Assembly: GCF_047495875.1 (NCBI RefSeq)
Contig: NC_092458.1
Location: forward strand, 2,873,939 to 2,937,938
Length of the DNA stretch: 64,000 nucleotides
Source of the DNA: Pithys albifrons albifrons
Taxonomy: Eukaryota > Chordata > Aves > Passeriformes > Thamnophilidae
Reading direction: 5' to 3'
Shown: piece after piece, positions 1 to 10,318 of the stretch
How the letters are laid out: each line of letters begins with the position of its first letter
Numbering within the stretch: the first letter of the stretch is position 1
Notes under the pieces: model-generated
Database searches by the model: none
Seen by the model: only the letters and a program-made list of their open reading frames with translations
What the model was told of the DNA's origin: nothing
Program-made: the position numbers and the translations under genes

Positions 1-791
1 TCTGCTTAAAAATGAATGTAGCATGGAATTTAAATCCAAATCTGAGGCCTTTCAAAGATGGGTTGTAATAAGTGCCATAAGCATTAAATTTAAAAAAAAA
101 AAGTCACACAGAACCCAGGGGCATTTTCATCTAGAAGTTATTACAGGCCTGGATTTAACAATGAATTCCATTCGACTTTGGGTTAACTGTCTGAGCTGCA
201 AAGATTGAGGGCAGTTTTGAAATTCCTCATAGCATATTGCATTTTTAAAAATATAGACAAAAATGGTGATGTATTTCAGAGCCCTGTCTGACACACTGAT
301 TCTCACACAGCTGTCTAAGAACTGCCCTGATTACTCAATGCCAGCTCTCCTTGTTTCCAGCTGCTAAATCCCATTAGGAGCAGCTAAAAATAGATTAAAT
401 ACTTTCCTCATATTACTGTTGCATATAATCAATTTTTGTAGTTGTCATACGGATAAGAGACAGAAAAGCTGGATCAGCAATAAAATTAACTTCTTTCAGA
501 GATGCGTTCAGCAAAGTTAGAACATACACAATCTTTGATTTCTGGGGTAATCAGGCACCTAATACCCATAAGGATTTTTCTCCTAAATTCTCGAGCAGAG
601 CACTGGTTCTGCTATGATTAATTGTGAAGTTTCAAGACTGATTAATTTCCTAGGATCACAGTCCTGCTCTCAAGCCTACAACTAGCTAAGACCAGATGAG
701 AAATTCTGAATCTCTGCAATTTCTGTTGGAACACTTCTGCTTTGAAAGTGGGATATGAATCAGGCAACTGCTAGATTATAGTCTTCCATTA
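1..791. other. Intergenic, no gene recognised
   Basis: AT-rich unique-looking sequence upstream of the first CR1. No exon, RNA gene or clear repeat was seen; open frames are short and lack any recognisable protein. Confidence 0.5.
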
Positions 792-2010
792 CATAGAATC
801 ATAGACTCATAGAATCGATTGGGTTGGAAAAGACCTCCAAGATCATCGAGTCCAACCCTTGGTCCAACTCCAGTCCATTTACCAGATCATGGCACTCAGT
901 GCCACGGCCAATCTGCATTTAAAAATCTCCAGGGATGGGGAATCCACCACTTCTCTGGGCAGCCCATTCCAATGCCTGAGCACTCTCTCTGGAAAGAATT
1001 TTTTTCTGATATCCAACTTAAATTTCCCCTGGCAGAGCTTGAGCCCATCATGCCCCCTTGTCCTATTGCTGAGTGCCTGGGAGAAGAGACCAACCCCCCC
1101 CCGGCTAGAACTTCCCTTCAGGTAGTTCTAGACAGTGCTGAGGTCACCTCTGAGCCTCCTCTTCTCCAGGCTAAACACCCCAGCTCCCTCAGCCTCTCCC
1201 CATAGGACTTGTGCTCCAGTCCCTTCACCAGCCTTGTTGCTCTTCTCTGGACTCGCTCCAGCACCTCAATATCCTTTCTGAACTGAGGGGCCCAGAACTG
1301 AACACAACACTCAAGGTGTGGCCTCACCAACGCAGAGTACAGGGGAAGGATCACTGCCCTGGTCCTGCTGGTCACGCTATTTTTGATACAGGACAGGATC
1401 CCATTGGCCTTCTTGGCCACCTGGGCACACTGTTGGCTCCTGTTGAGCTTCCTGTCAATTAGTACCCCAAGGTCCCTTTCTGCCTGGCTGCTCTCCAGCC
1501 ACTCTGTGCCCAGCCTGTAGCGCTGCAGGGGGTTGTTGTGGCCAAAGGGCAGGACCCTGCACTTGGCCTTGTTGAACTTCATCCCATTGGAATCAGCCCA
1601 TCTCTCAAGTCTATCCAGATCCCTCTCCAGAGCCCTCCTGCCTTCCAGCAGGTCGACACTTCCTCCCAGCTTGGTGTCATCAGCAAATTTGCTGATGATG
1701 GACTCAATCCCCTCATCTAAATCATCAATAAAGATGTTAAACAGGACTGGACCCAACACAGACCCCTGGGGAACACCACTGGTGACCAGCCGACAGCTGG
1801 ATGCATCTCCATTCACCAGCACTCTCTGGGTCCGACCCTCCAGCCAGCTCCTGACCCAGGAGAGGGTACACTTGTCCAGGCCATGGGCTACCAGCTTTTC
1901 CAGGAGTATATTATGGGAGACAGTGTCAAAGGCCTTGCTGAAGTCCAGATAGACACATCCACAGCCTTCCCCTCATCCACCAGGTGGGTCACCTGATCGT
2001 AAAAAGAGAT
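792..2010 (-). mobile_element. CR1 LINE, 5'-truncated, minus strand, with reverse-transcriptase remnant
   Basis: The plus strand opens with CATAGAATC-type octamers followed by the reverse complement of the CR1 3' end. Read on the minus strand, 1118-1822 gives the C-terminal part of a CR1 reverse transcriptase: a [13 protein letters not shown] block, then the catalytic FADD motif near 1676-1690, then the C-terminal region with [11 protein letters not shown] and [13 protein letters not shown]. The endonuclease and the N-terminal half of the polymerase are missing, as expected from 5' truncation during target-primed reverse transcription. The frame is broken past about 1120, so this is a dead copy. 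It is closely similar to the copies at 9566 and 11339, so it belongs to a fairly young CR1 subfamily. Confidence 0.95.
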
Positions 2011-3231
2011 TGCGGAGGAAAATCGTCATTTTCACACAAAAATCACTGGCTGCTGCTGAAGAGAAATGGAGCCACAGAGCCCACTTATACAAAACTGCAG
2101 TGGTTTGCCAGAACACACTGGAGCTGTAGGACAGTGACTTTAGAGAGGCAGTGAAAAACAGTGGAGGAGAGGTTTGACTGGGATGTGGATTTGAAAAATC
2201 TGGAAGCAACAAATGACAGGATGAATCAAGCCAATAGCTGGAAAACACAAAAAGTGCTGAAGAAGTCAGGGCCAGTGCAGGTAACCCAGGGCACAGAGAC
2301 TCTTGCGTGTAGCATCAACTGCTGCACCAAGGGATTTTTCTTACATTTTAAGCAAGACTAGATAGAGCTACTGGAACTATTCACCATGTGTTTATATGGA
2401 AATTACGGATTTTTGCTGATGAACGTGCACTTCAGCACCTTGATGATAATTCCATTCACAGGACAAGAATCCATGTTTGTTGGGTAACAGTATTGTTGCA
2501 CTGAAATCCTGTTTACTTCCAGTTTTGCATCTTGCCTGCCTAGAAGGCTTGGCTTGTTTCCAGTGTAGGGATTAGAATACAGGAATTCCTTAATTAACTT
2601 CACACAACCTCTGACACAGGAGCTGAGGCCTCTGAACATGGAAGATGACATGGAGAATCAGTAATGGCAATACAAGGCACACATCCTCCCTGCACTTCCA
2701 GTTCCCAGAGAGAAACAGGAGGTGGTTACGGAATTCTGTGTCTGCTCTCATTGGTATAAGAACTGGTGTTTCTGTGGCTTTGGTGAAATGTGATAAGAAA
2801 GAAGGAAAAAAATAGACTAGACAGATGTTAACTAAAGAAAGAAGAGTATATAAACACAAGTACAAAAAGGATATGAAAAACACAAATTATGGTCTTTTAT
2901 TGTTTGGGAAAAGATGCTTTAGACCAGTTTACACTGGCACACAAAGAGAACATAATCTCAAGTGAAGGTCTGTGGATGAGAAAAATCAATGCACACCCAC
3001 TAAACCATCTGCAAGGCTCTGCCTCAACAGGAAGATTTCAGCCCCCGTAGACGTCAACGAAAAGTTCACATTGGATCAACCCATACAATCGCTGCCTCAA
3101 GAGTGTCCTGCCAACAGAGGGACACAGAAACACCCCTGGGGATGGCAGAGGACCATGGGCCCTTTGGCCAGGAGCACAGCACATGGGCATTTTCCTGCTC
3201 CCAGCCATCCCGTCCTACGTGGGAACACACA
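2011..3231. other. Intergenic, no gene recognised
   Basis: No coding region or clear repeat was recognised. Open frames here are short and unrelated to any family I know. Confidence 0.4.
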
Positions 3232-3400
3232 GTGAAACAGATTGCCCAGAAAGGCTCTGGGGGCTCCCCCACTGGAGATATCCCTGAGCCCTCTGGGTGC
3301 AATCCTGTGCCAGGTGCTCTGGGATGGCCCTGCTTGAGCAGGGAGGTTGGTCCTGATGACGCACTGTGGTCCCTTCTGACCTGAACCCCCGATATGAGCT
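3232..3400 (+). mobile_element. Old CR1 3' fragment, plus strand
   Basis: It carries the typical CR1 3' wording: a GCCCTGCTTGAGCAGGGAGG core, a TTGGTCCTGATGAC stretch and a GGTCCCTTCTGACCT stretch. It is diverged and lacks the terminal octamer repeats. Confidence 0.65.
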
Positions 3401-3473
3401 GTGCCATGTAACCTTTGTGTCCAACCCCTTATTGCCGCCCTCAGCACTGCTCTCCAGGCAACCACAGTCTTCA

Positions 3474-3710
3474 GCTGTGCCAGGGAAGGTTTAGGTTGGA
3501 CATTATAAAGAAACTTTTTACATAAAGAATGACTGGGCATTGGAATGGGCTGCTCAAGGAGGTGGTGGAGTCACTGTTCCTGGGGGTGATAATGGAGACA
3601 CTGGATGTGGCACTGAGTGCCATGGCCTTGTGGGCTGGGCAGTGTCGGGTCAAAGGCTGGATCTGATGATCTCAAAGGTCTTCTCCAACCCAGTCGATTC
3701 TGTGATTCAG
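3474..3710 (+). mobile_element. CR1 3' fragment, plus strand
   Basis: Reads as the last ~240 bp of CR1, including GGCATTGGAATGGGCTGC and GGTCTTCTCCAACCCAGTCG, ending in a single ATTCTGTGATTC octamer unit. It is more diverged than the copy at 792-2010. Confidence 0.85.
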
Positions 3711-3969
3711 AGCGCCCACCCTCCCTCAGGAGGCTCCTCTCCAAGGAAAGGGTGAAGGCTGCACCGAGGGTGGGCAGCCCCCACACTCCATCCCTCGGGC
3801 CGCGGGGCACCTTCGTGTAACGGAGCCGAGGGAAAGCTCCCGGTGCAGCGGTGCCGGGGGCGGGAAAGGGCAAGACAATCGCAGGGCCCGGGGATGCCAA
3901 GCCCAGCATTAGGAACAGAATTAGGACTTTGCTGAAGCTGAACAAACTGTAAGAGAACAGGGGGTGGGG
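3711..3969. other. GC-rich, CpG-containing patch
   Basis: About 3790-3900 holds roughly ten CpG dinucleotides in a GC-rich stretch, unlike its surroundings. No exon can be assigned. It may be a small CpG island upstream of TAB3 or part of an unrecognised repeat. Confidence 0.35.
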
Positions 3970-4196
3970 TGTTAGTTTCTAATGGGTTTTCGCGTCTTTG
4001 GAGGGGGTTGGGGGTCTTGGACATGGAGGCGGATCGGGCTAGTGTGAGTCCCTCAGTATTGGCCAACAGAACAGGGGCAGGGACCTTTCCAGCCAGGAGA
4101 TGGTATAAAAACTTGTGGGGTTTTTTGTTCTGGGTCTGTCTCTTGGGCCAGAAAGAGACACACCCGGTTCGGCCGAATCTGTTAAATAAAAGTTTG

Positions 4197-4511
4197 TGTA
4201 TGTATGTATGGCCAAACTTCGCCAACGCAGATTTGGGCAGGGCTGTCCCCACGTGGGTGTGCCCTGCCAGCCTGCGCAGTGGATTTTAGGTGAGGCTCAG
4301 CGTGCGCAGAACTGGCCCCACCGTTTCAGTCCTGAGGTTCATCTGCCACGGCCGAGCGAGCTTGGACGGTGCCAGTGAAGTCCTCAGGACTAGAACCTCC
4401 AGCACCCGGCATTTCCCAGGAGGTCTCCCATCCAAGTACTAATCCGGGGCTGACCCTGCTGAGCTTCCGAGATCTGACGGGATCGGATGGCAGGGAGGCA
4501 TTTAACTGCCC
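4197..4511 (-). mobile_element. 5S rRNA-derived SINE, copy 1 (minus strand)
   Basis: The reverse complement begins GGGCAGTTAAATGCC, continues with a 5S rRNA-like head (ATCTCGGAAGCTCAGCAGGG, then TACTTGGATGGGAGACC and CCGGGTGCTG), followed by an unrelated body of about 190 bp and a (CATA)n tail at the low-coordinate end. Three other copies lie at 15718, 28859 and 60286. Unlike them, this one shows no clear target-site duplication and abuts a tRNA-like sequence on its 5' side. Confidence 0.85.
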
Positions 4512-4516
4512 GGTAC

Positions 4517-4588
4517 GGTCTCCACTGGGACTCGAACTCACGACCTTGTGATCAGAGTCTGGAGCGCTCACCATTACACCACAGGAAA
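4517..4588 (-). pseudogene. tRNA-like sequence (degenerate tRNA or tRNA-derived SINE head)
   Basis: On the minus strand there is a perfect A-box match TGGTGTAATGG (4571-4581) and a B-box-like GTTCGAGTCC (4528-4537), spaced as in a tRNA gene. The D-arm resembles tRNA-Gln. The anticodon stem, T stem and acceptor stem pair poorly, so a working tRNA is unlikely. It sits only about 6 bp 5' of the 5S head of SINE copy 1 and in the same orientation. Confidence 0.55.
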
Positions 4589-5373
4589 TGATGCCGTGAA
4601 TGACCCTTCCCCCCAAAACCAGGACTTCGAGCCACGTTAGTGCAGGGTAAGATAAAAAGTAAAGGTCCTTTAATATCACAGGGCCTACAGCCCACAGGAA
4701 TACAGGATGACATGCATGTGTCCCAGTTCTTGTTTCCATGGCTTTTATAATAAGATCCCTCCAATCATTGCTTTACACATTTCTCAGTCCAGCCCCAGTC
4801 CCACCCCTGGTCCAACCCCCTGGAATTGGGTCTGGGGTCGTCAAGACCCTCTGTCTTCATCAGCTCTTCTTCCTCAGGCACACAAAGGTCTCTTGGAGTT
4901 CATCCAGTTCTGGCTTTTGGGTCACTCTGACCTGTGTTTATGTTTCATTCTGTGGGCCTTCTGATATCCTTCAGCTCTACCTTGGAAAGGAGTCTGAACA
5001 AGATTAATTAACTAAAGGAATTTGAGCTCCCTGTTCTGGGACAGGGGTAGTGATAGAAAGGCATTAAACTTAAACTGTTAGAAATATTAACCCTCTAAAA
5101 ATCCACAACTACTGTGTTCCTAAAATCTACAAAATGTGAAAATCAGAACAAAAACCCCTTTGGCATCAGAAAGCACCAAATAAAAGTTTAGCTTTGCTTT
5201 GACGGCTTTGTCCGCTCTAAATTCTATTGGTAAATGTGAGCATTTCTCACACCAGCAATGCAATACCCCAGGAATTCCAGACCCCGGGAATGCCGATCCC
5301 GGCCTCGCCGATCCCTCATCCCGCCCCTCACACCGGCCCCGCCTCTTCTCCCGTGGCCACGCCCCCGTCCAAG

Positions 5374-5383
5374 TCTCGCGAGA
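5374..5383. promoter_or_regulatory. TCTCGCGAGA palindromic core-promoter element
   Basis: A perfect TCTCGCGAGA palindrome within the CpG island. This element is known from ubiquitously active vertebrate promoters and is bound by BANP when unmethylated (ZBTB33/Kaiso was also reported). Its place about 0.2 kb before the donor fits a position near the transcription start. Confidence 0.7.
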
Positions 5384-5399
5384 GCTGGCCCGGCCGGCG

Positions 5400-5580
5400 C
5401 TCGCGCACCGGGCCCCGCCCCGCCCGGCGGCCCCCGCGCGCCGCCCCGAGCCCGGAAGCGCCGCGCGCGCCGGGACCCCCCGCCCGCGCCCCCGTTCCCG
5501 CAGGAGCAGCGGCGGCCCCGGCACAGCCCGCGGCGGGAATGCAGCCCCCGGAGCCGCCGCAGAGCCCCCAGCGCTGCACG
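5400..5580 (+). other. TAB3: TAB3 exon 1, 5' UTR (5' boundary approximate)
   Basis: The 3' boundary is the donor CACG|GTGAGG at 5580/5581. The 5' boundary is a guess, placed just after the TCTCGCGAGA element. An ATG at 5539 (G at -3) starts a frame that stays open to the donor (14 codons). If exon 1 joins directly to exon 2, that frame ends at TGA 35706-35708, before the TAB3 start, so it is an upstream ORF and not the TAB3 start. Other non-coding exons in intron 1 cannot be excluded. Confidence 0.6.
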
Positions 5581-5737
5581 GTGAGGGCGGGGGGGCGACT
5601 GGGGCCGGGCGGGAAGGCTCAGGGGACACCCCGCGCTGCCCCCCGTCCCGCCGGGCGGGGGTGTCCCCATGTGCCCTTCCTGCCTCGGTGGGAGCGGCTG
5701 GAGCCGCCCGGGGAACGCGGACGGGCGGACCCGGGAG

Positions 5738-6150
5738 CGGGAGGTGTCCCTGCCCCGGGAGTGTCCCTGTCCCGAGGGGGGATGTCCCTGCCCTGCCCCG
5801 GGATCGAGGGGGTGTCCCTGCCCCAAGAACGGGGGGTGTCCCTGCCCCAAGAACGGGGGGAGGTCCCTGCCCCGGGGGGTGTCCCTGCGCTGTTCTGGGA
5901 TCGAGGGGGTGTCCCTGCTCTGTCCTGGGATCGAGGGGGTGTCCCTACCCTGTCCTGGGAGTGGATGGGTGTCCCTGCCCTACCCCAGGAACGGGGGGAT
6001 GCCCCGGGATCGCGGGGGGTGTCCCTGCCCTGCCCCGGGATCGCGGGGGTGTCCCTGCCCTACCCCAGGAACGGGGTGGTGTCCCTGCCCCGGGGAGTGT
6101 CCCTGCCCTGCCCCGGGATCGGGGGATGTCCCTGCCCTGCGTGGGCCCGG
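5738..6150. repeat. GC-rich minisatellite, variable ~20-37 bp units
   Basis: About fifteen imperfect units built around GTGTCCCTGCCC, alternating with CCCCGGGATCGAGGG or CCCCAAGAACGGGG modules. Unit length varies because the modules are shuffled. It starts within intron 1, about 160 bp after the exon 1 donor, and explains the long open frames in all plus-strand frames here. Confidence 0.9.
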
Positions 6151-9100
6151 GTGTGGTGCCGGGAGGCGGCTGGTGTTGATCCCGGTTCCTGTTTTGGTGC
6201 CGCACTCCCACGCAGCACCGAGCAGGGAAAACTTTAGTCTTTGTTTCTGGAGCCCTCGGCAGGGCCCGGGGAGCCCTCCCGTGCGGGTGTCCCCTCTGGT
6301 GTCAGCTGGGCCACCGGTGCTGCTTCTGCTGTGTGAGAAAAACAGTAAATAAATAATAAAAAGCAGGTAGAGTCACAGGTAGACGCTGCCCCTCGGACGT
6401 GACTGCAGCAGATGATGCTGCTGCTCTGCCTTGGCTCCGGGGATGGACGGCCCCCAAAGGCAGAGAGGCCTCAGTTATGCTCCGTCCAGCGTCTTGGCTT
6501 CAGGTGGGGTTTAAGATCTTATCAGTTGTTTGTTTTGGCACCGGGGAAGATGAGCTCGGGTTTCATTTTGGTTTGCTTTTTTAATATAGGTGGATGTGGT
6601 GGAAGGATGCAGCTTGTATTTAGAGCTTGATACTGTTCAGTGTTGGCGTTCCTCTGCAGTCCCTGTGCTTTCCCCTTGTTCAAACATGACTTGTAATGTG
6701 ATATTGGCTCTTGTTCCCCTTGCTTTAGCAAGGAGAAAACAAGGAGAGGAAAGGCAATTGCTTAAATGGCTTAGGAGTAACTGTACTTTGGGGTTTGCTA
6801 GAGTTCCCTGTCTCCAAAAAATGGAGTGGCTCAGATAAGCCACACTTGGAAAGTAATGGGAAAACTTAAAGCAAGACACTGTGTTCAGATAGACATGAAT
6901 GAAACTGTCTCAGAAGGTCTCAGTGGTAACTGATTTGAGGGTGTTATTAGTACTCTATTGATACCTTTGTAGCTGAAGAATGCAGTAAACATTAGCTAAA
7001 TAAATTGGCTAAAGGCTATTTGTATCTGCTTTCATAATAAGCACATTTCAAGACTTTTGAGCTCGATGTTATTTGGTAGCTTTCCTTTTCCCCTCTTCTT
7101 CCATCTAAACAAATATTGAGAGTGGTCATGTCACCCTGTCCTGCTGATGCATTGATAGGCATCTGTTATTTTTAGTGCTGTTGTTCACAAAATTGAGTAA
7201 TATTTCTTTATGGGCTTGTGTTCAGTAGCAGGTCCACCTGACCACTTCTTAGGACTTAGTCTAACAGAACTCCTAAAACTTACAGGTAAAGCTTCTGTGG
7301 TCAAAGGCCAGTCGCTGTTCTGATAACTTTAATTCCAGATCTGTGAGAAAAGCAATACTTTATTCAGCCCCTCTGCAAGTATATTTTCAGTTAACATATT
7401 TCTTATAAAAAGAATAAATGTTAAATTCATTTCCTCTTTGTAGAGCGAGAGGAACAGGATTCTTAAAGTGTTTCACAATATTTGTTAAAGCTTGCCCTTT
7501 GTCCTGTGTTGTGAATGGTGTCTGTTGATAGCAGCAATCTGAAGAATGCCATAACAGCCTGTGTTAATGTATATATAGACCGTCTCAGTTCATAAAATTA
7601 CCAGTGTGTCAAATTTTACACTCTTTAGCAAAGGATAAGGCATTTAAGCCTGCCTTTAATATTAAATATTTTGGTTTAGATACAGTTGAATAAGTGTGAT
7701 GAATCCTTACTATGAAATTATACTTCTGTAATGTATTTTTATCTGGCTTGGGTCATAACCTTTGCTGTAAGTGATTGCAGATAAATGTAAAGAGGTTATT
7801 GTGAGATCTGTGGTCAGTCTTGTTCTTTCCTAGGTCCCACTGGGACTCCTTTTTCCTTCCATTAGTTGTCACCTTGAGGAAGACAAGAGAAGTGGAATAG
7901 GTGTTGTGAAAACGTGTGTTCTTTTCCACCCATCTTTGGCGTTTGTCTGTTCTCATGTCTGTCCGTGGCATTGCAGAGTAAACAGTAATCCTGATGGAAA
8001 AGGATTCTTTTGAAGTCATCCAAGAGAATATGTTAATGTGATTCTTAAGGTTATCTGATGGCAGCTCATCTCCTTCTGTCCCCTTTTGTAGCACTTAAAT
8101 GAAGTTCAGTTTTTGTTTGCATTGTAGTCTCTTTCTCCTGACTTCAAACCTGTGGTGATTCCTTTTGTATGTGTTTTTAAATAGCACAAGGAGTCTCAAA
8201 GTATGATCTGCAAAAGTACTCTTGGTTAGGACAAGAGTTATGTACTGCAGTACATAACAAAGAGGAATCTTAGATGTTTTATTATTTTCAAAGAGCTGTA
8301 TCTCCATGTTGGATGACAGCTCAAGTCTTCACTCCCACACCTGCAACGTTCCAGCAAAATCACGAGCAACCCAAGCAAAAGCCTTTGATTTGTGCCTCTG
8401 ACACCAAAGGTATTTTGGTGATGATTGAAACATTGAGTAAATGATCAAATCTAGTAAATTTTGGGTAATGTCAAGTCTGTCATGTGTGCTTAGTCATCCA
8501 GTTCAGCTATAGTGTGACACCCTCTGCTCTGGGTGCTGCTGTCCCCTCTGCCCTGAGCTGAAGCAGGAGCAGTGCCCGGTGTGTTTGTGTCTGTGTGTGC
8601 ACAAATCAGCACAACTCAAGTGTGAGTAAAGGAATTGCAGTGAAAGAGTTACTTTTGTTGCATGGTATGTTTACGGTTAAAAGACAGGTGAGAACTGGAG
8701 TGTGAAATGAAGAGACAGTTCATACAAAGCCTGAATAATAGTGCAACAGTGCAATAAACTGTTATTAGTTATTTACTTTAAAATCCTGCCAAACTTCTCT
8801 GATACTGTCTTTTTTTTCCTTGCAAATTGGAGCTCTCCTTCAGTTACACAGATAATACAAGTTTTCTGCAGACTTATTTATGTGTGGACATAGACTAAAA
8901 TACTGTGTGAAGGGTGATACTGGCTGTCTTGTTCTCATGAAAGATCAAGAATTGTTGAGATTAGATGTGTGGTGATGCTGTGGTGCCAGTTCACATGTGA
9001 GAAGCTTTCTTCCTAAATGGAAGGATGAGAGTTTTGAAATACTTGTTTAAACTCGTGTATGCAAATGTTGAAGGTGTTGGTTGAAAGCATTGCTAGAATA

Positions 9101-9565
9101 GGTTTTGTACTCTGCCAAACCTTGAAGTGTCAGTCAGAGTTGTCTTTTGAAAGGCTTTCAAATTATGAATGTGCTGTAATAATTAGCACATTCGTCTCTG
9201 CAGCTTCAGACAAATGATGTGAGTTCAACCTCACCGTGTAGGTGGTTCTGTGGTATTGAGTATCTCTTACACTGTGTGAGGCAGGTAGTTGGTCAGCAAC
9301 TTCTGGGCTGTTCTGTCAGTGTTTAAGAGGTGGCACTCTGGTATTAATGTCCAGGAGACCTGTGCACAACTTCCAGAAACAACATCACTGAGGCTTTTTT
9401 GTCAACATGAGAAGCTGAAATACATCTCACAAAATTCAGTATGTAGTAAGGTGAGATGAAGCCACAGTGGTACTAATAAACCAAACAGTTCAAGCTTGTG
9501 CAGTGAGTTCTTATTGTTTAGCACTTTTCTTGTTCTTTTCCTCTTTTTTGAAGATTAATAATCCT
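6151..9565. other. TAB3 intron 1, unique-looking part
   Basis: No exon, RNA gene or clear repeat was recognised. Open frames are short and lie on both strands without similarity to known proteins. Confidence 0.5.
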
Positions 9566-10318
9566 ACACAACAACCCCCTGCAGCCCTACAGGCTGGGCA
9601 CAGAGTGGCTGGAGAGCAGCCAGGCAGAGGGACCTGGGAGTACTAATTGACAGGAAGTTCAACATGAGCCAACAGTGTGCCCAGGTGGCCAAGAAGGCCA
9701 ATGGGATCCTGGCCTGTATCAAAAATAGCGTGGCCAGCAGGACCAGGGAAGTGATCCTTCCCCTGTACTCTGCATTGGTGAGGCCACACCTTGAGTGTTG
9801 TGTTCGGTTCTGGGCCCCTCAGTTCAGAAAGGATATTGAGGTGCTGGAGCGGGTCCAGAGAAGAGCAACAAGGCTGGAGAAGGGACTGGAGCACAAGTGC
9901 TGTGGGGAGAGGCTGAGGGAGCTGGGGGTGTTTAGCCTGGAGAAGAGGAGGCTCAGAGGTGACCTCAGCACTGTCTAGAACTACCTGAAGGGAAGTTATA
10001 GCCAGGGGGAGGTTGGTCTCTTCTCCCAGGCACTCAGCAATAGGACAAGGGGGCACGATGGGCTTAAGCTCTGCCAGGGGAAATTTAAGTTGGATATCAG
10101 AAAAAAATTGTTTCCAGAGAGAGTAATCAGGCATTGGAATGGGCTGCCCGGAGAGGGGGTGGATTCACCATCCCTGGAGATTTTTAAATGCAGATTGGAC
10201 GTGGCACTGAGTGCCATGATCTGGTAAATGGACTGGAGTTGGACCAAGGGTTGGACTCGATGATCTTGGAGGTCTTTTCCAACCCAATCGATTCTATGAT
10301 TCTATTCTATGTTTCTAC
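9566..10318 (+). mobile_element. CR1 LINE 3' fragment, plus strand
   Basis: Starts inside the CR1 reverse-transcriptase C-terminus (frame with [20 protein letters not shown] and [13 protein letters not shown], 9664-9978, ending in a stop) and runs through the 3' UTR to ATTCTATGATTCTATTCTATG. It is highly similar to the minus-strand copy at 11339-12357. Confidence 0.95.

Larger units (their letters stand above)
3970..5043. mobile_element. Composite LTR-like block with a SINE and a tRNA-like sequence inside
   Basis: The block runs from TGTTAGTTTC to CTGGGACA and is flanked by GGGG on both sides, so it could be a TG...CA element with a 4-bp target duplication. The left part has LTR-like signals on the plus strand: a GGTATAAAAACTT TATA box near 4103 and an AATAAA near 4185. 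The right part (about 4590-5043) reads LTR-like on the minus strand, with TTATTATAAAAG and ATTAAA. It may be one interrupted solo LTR or two elements meeting head to head; I cannot decide from the sequence. The family differs from the LTRs further right. Confidence 0.45.
5290..5760 (+). promoter_or_regulatory. TAB3: TAB3 CpG-island promoter
   Basis: A sharp change to very GC- and CpG-rich sequence between AT-rich flanks, ending at a consensus splice donor on the plus strand. There is a CCACGCCC KLF/Sp-type box near 5357 and a TCTCGCGAGA element at 5374. No TATA box is seen. This is the expected form of a housekeeping vertebrate promoter and it lies on the 5' side of the TAB3 coding exons with no competing promoter between. 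Confidence 0.8.

Noticed and set aside
1533..1952. Plus-strand open frames within the CR1 copy
   Set aside because: They are antisense readings of the CR1 reverse-transcriptase region; the same occurs at 11511-12278.
4517..4588. Functional tRNA gene
   Set aside because: A and B boxes are present but the anticodon, T and acceptor stems do not pair well, and it sits in a repeat block.
5199..6352. Long overlapping open frames (up to 336 codons) in all three plus-strand frames
   Set aside because: They arise from the CpG island and the GC-rich minisatellite, which have few stop codons. The translations are low-complexity Gly/Pro/Arg/Cys repeats with no domain.
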